From Hymenobacter cyanobacteriorum (GTDB lineage: Bacteria; Bacteroidota; Bacteroidia; Cytophagales; Hymenobacteraceae): a stretch of DNA of 64,000 nt. The notes beneath the pieces are model-generated. The model was not told the DNA's origin. It saw only the letters and a list, made by a program, of their open reading frames with translations, and made no database searches. The stretch lies in NCBI RefSeq assembly GCF_022631375.1, contig NZ_JALBGC010000008.1, positions 1-64,000 on the forward strand. Reading direction: 5' to 3'. The translations under genes and the position numbers were made by a program. The first letter of the stretch is position 1, and each line of letters starts with the position of its first letter. This document shows positions 58,532 to 64,000 of this stretch, piece after piece.

Positions 58532-60115
58532 CTATTTATGCTCGTAGGCGCCCAGGGCGGGCTGGGTTTGGCCGGCAGCGGGGCGGGGCAGGTTGCGCAG
58601 GTCGCGCGGGGGAACATTGCCGGCAGCGGCGCGGCGCGGCGCGTTGGCTGGCGAAGTAGCTTGCAACGTATAGTCGGGCTGGCTGCTGACGAGAGCTGTG
58701 CGCACGAACAGCGGGTCGACATTCAGCAAGTTGTCAATATTGGGCACGCCTACCACTTCGGGCGTGCCGACGTAAGCCTTGGTACGCAGCAGCGAGTTGC
58801 GGATAGTAATGCCGCTGGTGGCTGTAATAGCAGCGTACTCTGTGTAGTTTTTTAGATATAATTCGTCGTCAATAGTGCCAGGGCCGAGGTTGGAACCCCA
58901 CACAATGGAATTGGTTAGCGTTAGCTTTAGCGGCAGACGAATTTTGGCATCGGTCGCTTTCTCGTTGGTGAAGCTAAGCGAAGCCGTTTCGCGGCGGAAG
59001 GCGGGCGTGTAGTTGGCGAAAGTGCAAAAGTTAAAATTGTAGACGCCACCGCCCACGCCGGCAACGGCGTATTCGCCGCAGTTGGTGAACAGGCAGTTCT
59101 CAGCCGTGAGGTCGCCCGAATAGCTGATGACTCCGCCCCCGGCGCTGGCCGTGGTGTTAGCAAAGGAGAGGTTGGAGCCCGAAATGTTGCGAATAACTGT
59201 ATTGGTCAGGGTCAGATTCGGGTGCGGGGTCCGCGCATCGGGATTCAGCAGCAGCGCTCCAAACGTGGCGTTCTTGATTTCGGTGTAACGGATGCTGTTG
59301 TTGCGGCTGGTTTCCGTGAATACGATGCCGCCCCACTGCCCGGGCGCGTCGTATTCCGGCTCCGGCCGGTCGCCTTGAAAGCGTACGATGTTGGCATTAG
59401 TGGCCTTCACAGTATCGGTTGCGCCGGAGCCGGGCACGAAATCATCATTCACGCGCAGCGTACCATCTACTTGCAGATAGGCACCGGCGTGGCAATAGAT
59501 GCGGGCGCCTTTCGGAATCGTAAGCGTGATGCCCTGCCGAACCAGCACCCCAAATATTTGGGGTGGCTGCCCTGGCGTCACCACCCCGCTCGCCGGAATG
59601 ATGACGTGGGGTTTGTCGGTGCGCCAAGTAGTGTTCTGCTTAATGTCGTCGGCGCGATGGAAGTAGGCATTTTGGCCATAGGCGACCAGCTTCACATTCT
59701 GCTCGTTGCCGTTGGTGCGGAAGTTGATTTGGTCGGTCACTACAAACTGCTTCGGCGCGGTGGCCTGGCCGTTGTCGCCGAGCACGGCGCGCACCAGCAC
59801 CTGCACGCTGTCGTTGCCGCGAATGAGCACGCCGCTCTGCGCCGTACCGGCGTCCCCATTAATAATGAGCGAATACGTGCTGCCCGCCGTGCCGGCCAGG
59901 CTGATGTCCGTCTTCACCGCGCCGCTGTTGCGGTTGTACACCCAGAGGCGCTTAGTCACGGTTTTGATGGTGGTAAACACCGTGTCGAACAGTACCGTGT
60001 CCTGGTCGAACTCCAGGCGGCCGGTGGTCTGCACCAAATCTTCCTTCGGCTCGCAGCCGGGCAGAATCGTGAGCAGGCAGCTCAGCACCAGAAACAGCGG
60101 GAAGAGGTAGCGCAT
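58532..60115 (-). CDS. Lipoprotein with right-handed parallel beta-helix (choice-of-anchor Q-like)
   Basis: The 527-residue protein has a lipoprotein signal peptide (FLVLSCLLTILPGC, Cys ~21). The middle contains repeated short strands with Asn and Val/Ile (NNSIRYTEIKNATFGALLLN, NVIRNISGSNLSF, NCLFTNCGEYAV, ITIRNSLLRTKAY), the look of a parallel beta-helix. The end (QPALGAYEHK) matches the choice-of-anchor Q ending. It may be a surface-attached structural or sugar-binding protein. It is convergent with the gpmI pair and lies downstream of prfA on the same strand, with a ~100-base gap. Confidence 0.82.
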   Translation of the reverse strand: MRYLFPLFLVLSCLLTILPGCEPKEDLVQTTGRLEFDQDTVLFDTVFTTIKTVTKRLWVYNRNSGAVKTDISLAGTAGSTYSLIINGDAGTAQSGVLIRGNDSVQVLVRAVLGDNGQATAPKQFVVTDQINFRTNGNEQNVKLVAYGQNAYFHRADDIKQNTTWRTDKPHVIIPASGVVTPGQPPQIFGVLVRQGITLTIPKGARIYCHAGAYLQVDGTLRVNDDFVPGSGATDTVKATNANIVRFQGDRPEPEYDAPGQWGGIVFTETSRNNSIRYTEIKNATFGALLLNPDARTPHPNLTLTNTVIRNISGSNLSFANTTASAGGGVISYSGDLTAENCLFTNCGEYAVAGVGGGVYNFNFCTFANYTPAFRRETASLSFTNEKATDAKIRLPLKLTLTNSIVWGSNLGPGTIDDELYLKNYTEYAAITATSGITIRNSLLRTKAYVGTPEVVGVPNIDNLLNVDPLFVRTALVSSQPDYTLQATSPANAPRRAAAGNVPPRDLRNLPRPAAGQTQPALGAYEHK

Positions 60116-60218
60116 AAGCAGGGGCGCAGGGGAGGGGCAGCGCCCCCGGAAAACGATAAAGCCGGAATAGTATTGCAGCCGCAGCGGCGGGACCAGCCTG
60201 GCTGGCCCCGCCCCGGGC

Positions 60219-61292
60219 TTATTTCGTCACGCCTTCCTGCAGGCGCTCGGCGCTTTCGGCCAGTCGCAGCTGCTCCACGAAGTCGTCGACGTTGCCTTCC
60301 ATCACGCTGGCCAGGTTGTACACCGTGTAGCCGATGCGGTGGTCGGTCACGCGGCCCTGCGGGTAGTTGTAGGTCCGGATTTTGTCGGAGCGGTCGCCGC
60401 CGCCAATCATGTTCTTGCGCACCAGGCCGTCGGCCTCGTTCTTCTTGGCCAGCTCCATGTCGTACACGCGGGAGCGCAGCACGGCCAGGGCCTTATCGAA
60501 GTTTTTGAGCTGCGACTTCTGGTCCTGGCACTGGGCCACGAGGCCGGTGGGCAAGTGGGTGAGGCGCACGGCCGAGTAGGTGGTGTTTACCGACTGGCCG
60601 CCGGGGCCGCTGGAGCAGAAGTAGTCTTTGCGGATGTCGCTCATGTTCAGTTCCACATCAAATTCTTCCACTTCGGGAATCACCACGATGGAGGCCACGC
60701 TGGTGTGGATGCGGCCCTGGGTTTCGGTGGCCGGCACGCGCTGCACGCGGTGCACGCCGCTTTCGAACTTCAGCTTGCCGTACACGTCCTCGCCGCGCAC
60801 GGCCACGATGATTTCCTTGTAGCCGCCGGCGGTGCCGTCCATGGCGTCGATGAGCTCCATTTTCCAGCCTTGCTTTTCGGCAAAGCGCATGTACATGCGC
60901 TGCAGGTCGCCGGCAAAAATGGCGGCTTCGTCGCCACCCGCGCCGGCCCGGATTTCCATGATGACGTCTTTCGAGTCGTTGGGGTCCTTGGGCAGCAGCA
61001 GGTCCTTAATCACGCCTTCGAGGCGCTCCTGCTCGGGCTGCAGCTCGTCGAGCTCGGCCTTGGCCATTTCGCGGAAGTCCTGGTCCTTTTCGGTGGCAAT
61101 GACTTCGCGGGCGTTTTCGATGTTGCTGAGCACCTGCTGGTAGTTGCGGTACTCGGCCACAATCTTGCCCAGTTCTTTGTATTCCTTGTTCAGGGACTTG
61201 TAGCGCTTCAGGTCCGACATCACGTCGGGCTGCATCAACTCCTCGTTGACGTTCTCATAGCGCTGGTTGATGGCTTCTAATTTATCGAGCAT
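60219..61292 (-). CDS. prfA: Peptide chain release factor 1
   Basis: RF1 reads UAA and UAG stop codons and releases the peptide. The 357-residue product from the ATG at 61292 has MLDKLEAINQRYENV at the N-terminus, EIRAGAGGDEAAIFAGDL, the codon-reading region RVPATETQGRIHTS, and the catalytic GGQ in SSGPGGQSVNTT, then KSQLKNFDKALAVLRSR and DHRIGYTVYNL. A longer frame running to 62678 has no RF1 character before this ATG. A TATCTTTG element on the minus strand lies 30 bases upstream. Its presence means UAG is a stop in this genome, which matters for the in-frame TAG codons at 44394, 45661 and 46114. Confidence 0.97.
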   Translation of the reverse strand: MLDKLEAINQRYENVNEELMQPDVMSDLKRYKSLNKEYKELGKIVAEYRNYQQVLSNIENAREVIATEKDQDFREMAKAELDELQPEQERLEGVIKDLLLPKDPNDSKDVIMEIRAGAGGDEAAIFAGDLQRMYMRFAEKQGWKMELIDAMDGTAGGYKEIIVAVRGEDVYGKLKFESGVHRVQRVPATETQGRIHTSVASIVVIPEVEEFDVELNMSDIRKDYFCSSGPGGQSVNTTYSAVRLTHLPTGLVAQCQDQKSQLKNFDKALAVLRSRVYDMELAKKNEADGLVRKNMIGGGDRSDKIRTYNYPQGRVTDHRIGYTVYNLASVMEGNVDDFVEQLRLAESAERLQEGVTK

Positions 61293-61321
61293 CGGGTGTT
61301 CAGAATTAAGCAATAAGGCTG

Positions 61322-61329
61322 CAAAGATA
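61322..61329 (-). promoter_or_regulatory. -7 promoter element of prfA (TATCTTTG)
   Basis: On the minus strand this reads TATCTTTG, 29 bases upstream of the prfA ATG. Confidence 0.6.
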
Positions 61330-61454
61330 CGGCATCTGAACACCTCTATTCTGCTAGTGGTTCTCTGGTGGCAATTGCCGACGGAGCGAGCGGCGCAACG
61401 CGCGGCCGGCAGCGGCCTATTCGGCTGGCTTCCCGCGCCCTCCGGCCCGCCTGT

Positions 61455-61462
61455 TATCTTTG
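61455..61462 (+). promoter_or_regulatory. -7 promoter element of the acyl-CoA dehydrogenase gene (TATCTTTG)
   Basis: TATCTTTG matches TAnnTTTG, 28 bases before the ATG at 61491. It is divergent from the prfA element. Confidence 0.6.
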
Positions 61463-61490
61463 CCCAAACTCCCACCTCACCACCCCACCC

Positions 61491-62726
61491 ATGTCCTCGG
61501 AAGCAGACGTTCTCTCCCCGCAATCCAAAGCCCACACTGCCCAAAAAGGCAGCACCAACGCCAACGGCTTCACCGATTATTTCGACCTCGACGGCCTGCT
61601 GACCGAGGAGCACCTGCTCATCCGCCAGTCCATCCGCGACTTCGTCAAAAAGGAAATCAACCCGAACATCGAGAAATGGGCGCAGGACGCGCACTTCCCG
61701 AGCGAGATTGTGCGCAAGTTTGGCGACGTGGGCGCGTTCGGCCCCACCATCCCGCAGGAGTATGGCGGCGGCGGGCTCGACTACATCAGCTACGGCCTGA
61801 TTATGCAGGAAATTGAGCGCGGCGACTCCGGCATGCGCTCCACCGCCTCGGTGCAGGGCTCGCTGGTGATGTTCCCCATCTACCAGTACGGCTCGGAGGA
61901 GCAGCGCAAGAAGTATCTGCCCAAGCTGGCCTCCGGCGAGTGGCTGGGCTGCTTCGGCCTGACGGAGCCCGACCACGGCTCGAACCCCGGTGGCATGACC
62001 ACCAACCTTAAGGACATGGGCGACCATTACCTGCTGAACGGCGCCAAGCTCTGGATTTCGAACTCGCCCGAGTGCCAGGTGGCCGTGGTGTGGGCCAAAA
62101 ACGAGCAGGGCCGCATCAAGGGCGTCATCGTGGAGCGCGGCATGGAAGGCTTCACGACCCCCGAAATCCACAACAAGTGGAGCCTGCGCGCCTCCTGCAC
62201 TGGCGAACTGGTGTTTGAGGACGTGAAAATCCCCAAAGAGAACATCCTGCCCAACGTCGATGGCCTGCGCGGCCCGCTCTCCTGCCTCGATTCGGCCCGC
62301 TTCGGCATTGCCTGGGGCGCCATCGGCGCGGCCATCGACTGCTACGAGTCGGCCCTGAAATACTCGCTGCAGCGCGAGCAGTTCGGCCAGCCCATCGGCG
62401 GCTTCCAGCTCCAGCAGAAGAAGCTGGCCGAGATGATTACCGAAATCACCAAGGCCCAACTCATGGCTTGGCGCCTCGGCGTGCTCAAAAACGAAGGCAA
62501 AGCCACCAGCGCCCAGATTTCGATGGCCAAGCGCAACTCCGTCGACATGGCCCTGCACGTGGCCCGCGAAGCCCGCCAGATTCACGGCGGCATGGGCATC
62601 ACCGGCGAGTACCCCATCATGCGCCACATGATGAACTTGGAATCGGTGATTACCTACGAAGGCACGCACGACATTCACCTGCTCATCACCGGCGCGGATA
62701 TCACCGGCATTCAGGCGTTTAAATAA
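61491..62726 (+). CDS. Acyl-CoA dehydrogenase, glutaryl-CoA-dehydrogenase-like
   Basis: The FAD enzyme oxidises an acyl-CoA; in the glutaryl-CoA group it also decarboxylates. The 411-residue protein has a leading low-homology N-region, then LTEEHLLIRQSIRDFVKKE, FGLTEPDHGSNPGG (FAD contact), LWISNSPECQVAVVW, and at the C-terminus QIHGGMGITGEYPIMRHMMN and the catalytic Glu in ITYEGTHDIHLLI. The ATG at 61491 follows a -7 promoter element. YEGTHDIH and the SPECQVAVVWAK segment favour glutaryl-CoA dehydrogenase over short-chain types, but the substrate is not proven. A terminator follows. Confidence 0.9.
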   Translation: MSSEADVLSPQSKAHTAQKGSTNANGFTDYFDLDGLLTEEHLLIRQSIRDFVKKEINPNIEKWAQDAHFPSEIVRKFGDVGAFGPTIPQEYGGGGLDYISYGLIMQEIERGDSGMRSTASVQGSLVMFPIYQYGSEEQRKKYLPKLASGEWLGCFGLTEPDHGSNPGGMTTNLKDMGDHYLLNGAKLWISNSPECQVAVVWAKNEQGRIKGVIVERGMEGFTTPEIHNKWSLRASCTGELVFEDVKIPKENILPNVDGLRGPLSCLDSARFGIAWGAIGAAIDCYESALKYSLQREQFGQPIGGFQLQQKKLAEMITEITKAQLMAWRLGVLKNEGKATSAQISMAKRNSVDMALHVAREARQIHGGMGITGEYPIMRHMMNLESVITYEGTHDIHLLITGADITGIQAFK

Positions 62727-62754
62727 GGTCTGTTTTTAATAAATAAATTGTCAT

Positions 62755-62792
62755 GCAAAACGGCTGCTTCGTTATTGAAGCGGCCGTTTTGC
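62755..62792 (+). terminator. Terminator after the acyl-CoA dehydrogenase
   Basis: GCAAAACGGCTGCTTC pairs with GAAGCGGCCGTTTTGC across 6 bases, with T-rich flanks. Confidence 0.8.
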
Positions 62793-62808
62793 TTTAAAAT
62801 GCAAGTAT

Positions 62809-63390
62809 ATGGGGCTCGATACTGTGGAGCTAGTGGTTAATATTGAAAAGCACTTTGGGCTTGAGATTCCAGACCCGGTATGCGAGCAATTGAGTACGGT
62901 CGGGGATGTTGCCAAATGGCTCGGGCAGCAATTGGGAATTGCAAATCTGCGCCATTCGAGTGTGCGTGAAAAGGTGGCGGTGCAACTGCAACAGCTGTTT
63001 TCTTCACGGTCGGTTGGTGAAGAAACGCAGTTATTGGAGCTAATCAAAGACCATGAATCGCAGCTTACATACCATCGCCTTTTTGCAGAAACCAGCGGGT
63101 TAAAATTGCCAACGCTTGATGTACCAAAAGTAGAACCACCTAGTAGTTGGCTAAGCCGCTTGTTTGATACGAAGCTGTTTGCGTCTGGCATCAACCCTTT
63201 GAATAGGACTGTAGCGGATTTGATAGATTGGACAGTGGCACTAAATTATAAGCACTTGCTGCTGCCCCCTTTCCAGAGCCAGTATGACGTTGAGCAAGCA
63301 GTAATCGGTATTACTAGCGACTCATCGGGAGTAGAAGTATCGGATGTAATGCTTCGTAGTAGCTTCACCAATGATTTAGGTCTGGATTAG
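62809..63390 (+). CDS. ACP-like protein with split, swapped ACP halves
   Basis: The 193-residue product starts MGLDTVELVVNIEKHFGLEI, which is the second half of an acyl carrier protein (after DSL), then TVGDVAKWL. The final segment, AVIGITSDSSGVEVSDVMLR and SFTNDLGLD, is the first half of an ACP and stops exactly where the phosphopantetheine Ser (DSL) should come. The Ser is absent at both ends, so it is not a normal ACP. The middle (~45-165) has no recognised domain. The gene is AT-rich relative to the neighbours, which suggests transfer. It may be a relic of a tandem ACP array, or a non-carrier protein. The start ATG is the only in-frame one. Confidence 0.6.
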   Translation: MGLDTVELVVNIEKHFGLEIPDPVCEQLSTVGDVAKWLGQQLGIANLRHSSVREKVAVQLQQLFSSRSVGEETQLLELIKDHESQLTYHRLFAETSGLKLPTLDVPKVEPPSSWLSRLFDTKLFASGINPLNRTVADLIDWTVALNYKHLLLPPFQSQYDVEQAVIGITSDSSGVEVSDVMLRSSFTNDLGLD

Positions 63391-63441
63391 TAGCAGGGGG
63401 GTGTAAACCAAAACCCACCGCCCGTGCCGTAATTTGGCCCC

Positions 63442-63789
63442 ATGATGAAAATCGTCCCCGCGTCCGAACCCCTCGTGCTGCTCGAATGCCTCGTGGCCGG
63501 CACCTCGCACCGCCCCAACCTGGAGAAGTACGAGCCCAAGCTAACGGTGGGCCAGGCCCTGCACCTGAGCCGCGAAGCCGATAACCACTACGACGACTGG
63601 GCCGTGCAGGTGCACACCGCCCCCGCCACCGACCCCGCCAACGTGTGGCTCGGCTACCTGCCCGAAGGCCGCAACGAAACCGTAGCCCGCCTGCTCGACG
63701 CCGGCAAGCACCTTTCGGCCCGCCTCAACCACAAATCCTGGGAAACCGACTGGCTGCACCTCGATATTGAAGTGCTGCTGCACGAGTAA
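63442..63789 (+). CDS. HIRAN-domain protein
   Basis: The 115-residue chain is almost wholly a HIRAN domain: LLECLVAGTSHRPNLEKYEPKL, VGQALHLSREADNHYDDWAVQVH, LGYLPEGRNETVARLLDAGKHLSARL. HIRAN domains bind the 3' end of single-stranded DNA in helicases such as HLTF and Rad5; stand-alone bacterial members are thought to act in DNA repair or recombination. No helicase gene is adjacent. The start at 63442 has a second Met at 63445, which is equally good. It is high in GC, unlike its left neighbour. Confidence 0.85.
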   Translation: MMKIVPASEPLVLLECLVAGTSHRPNLEKYEPKLTVGQALHLSREADNHYDDWAVQVHTAPATDPANVWLGYLPEGRNETVARLLDAGKHLSARLNHKSWETDWLHLDIEVLLHE

Positions 63790-63814
63790 GTGGGGGCAGA
63801 GCGAAAGAAGTAGA

Positions 63815-63923
63815 AGAACGTCATACTGAGCGCAGTCGAAGCCTCTCTACCGCAATGGTAAACCCTGTCGAATGGATTACTTGCCCGGTAGAGAGGCTTC
63901 GACTGCGCTCAGCATGACGTTCT
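63815..63923. repeat. Intergenic long inverted repeat, type B, copy 4
   Basis: AGAACGTCATACTGAGCGCA pairs with its complement (one mismatch) at 63904-63923, continuing through GTCGAAGC-TCTCTACCG. The remaining bases to 64000 contain no gene I can support; a T-rich hairpin-like segment is present near 63935-63975. Confidence 0.88.
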
Positions 63924-64000
63924 TTGTGTAAAGCTGTTTTTTCTGCTCTCAACGGAGCTTTTTTGCCTTTAACTCGGTTACTCATTAGCTTAGTAAGTGC

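Noticed and set aside
60219..62678. 819-codon minus-strand frame running through prfA into the dehydrogenase gene
   Set aside because: Only the part after the ATG at 61292 is RF1; the rest is antisense to the acyl-CoA dehydrogenase.

Overview
The window is chromosomal DNA from a high-GC member of the Bacteroidota, most likely a Hymenobacter-like Cytophagales. The evidence is the promoters (TAnnTTTG elements before dxs, rmlA, rsmI, gpmI, prfA and others), several secreted proteins with C-terminal type IX secretion (T9SS) sorting domains, a CarboxypepD_reg/TonB-type outer-membrane barrel, a DUF4783 protein, and housekeeping genes that read as typical of this group. No calculation or database search was run; all family names come from reading the translations.

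Layout. 1-840: end of a 5S rRNA gene (rRNA operon lies off the left edge), its terminator, then a decayed IS1595-type transposase. 960-11110: a lipoprotein, dxs, an outer-membrane receptor, a flippase-like membrane protein, an erythromycin-esterase fusion and another lipoprotein. 11300-16430: a LysM protein, then the methionine block: S-box SAM riboswitch, a cysteine-codon leader peptide, metY, a cobalamin-riboswitch-like element, metX and hom. 16754-21024: two tandem secreted esterases with T9SS tails. 21167-23012: LD-carboxypeptidase and rmlA. 23199-26422: a receiver/thioredoxin-reductase-like fusion with its cNMP-binding histidine kinase. 26594-33412: radA, a thioredoxin-fold lipid/redox-like protein, a radical SAM/SPASM protein, an O-antigen-ligase-like protein and a methyltransferase. 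33533-40192: small proteins, an inositol monophosphatase, lnt-rsmI (overlapping), a pterin dehydratase, two disordered proteins and a phosphatase. 40701-49153: an accessory stretch with a large secreted beta-helix protein and a decaying tandem duplication (lipoprotein plus secreted lipase) carrying three in-frame TAG codons and frameshifts. 49273-63789: a sigma factor with a putative anti-sigma partner, glyA, tatC, a TPR histidine kinase, gpmI, prfA, a glutaryl-CoA-type dehydrogenase, an ACP-like protein cut at both ends, and a HIRAN protein.

About eleven long inverted repeats (roughly 85-165 bp, conserved arms, variable loops) are scattered between genes, including inside apparent operons; one supplies the stop codon of lnt. 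The most interesting items are the SAM riboswitch followed by a MRMCCCCPCCC leader peptide ahead of metY, the cobalamin-like element before metX, the three aligned amber codons in the duplicated cassette, the repeat family, and the ACP-like gene whose two ends are the two halves of an ACP motif.
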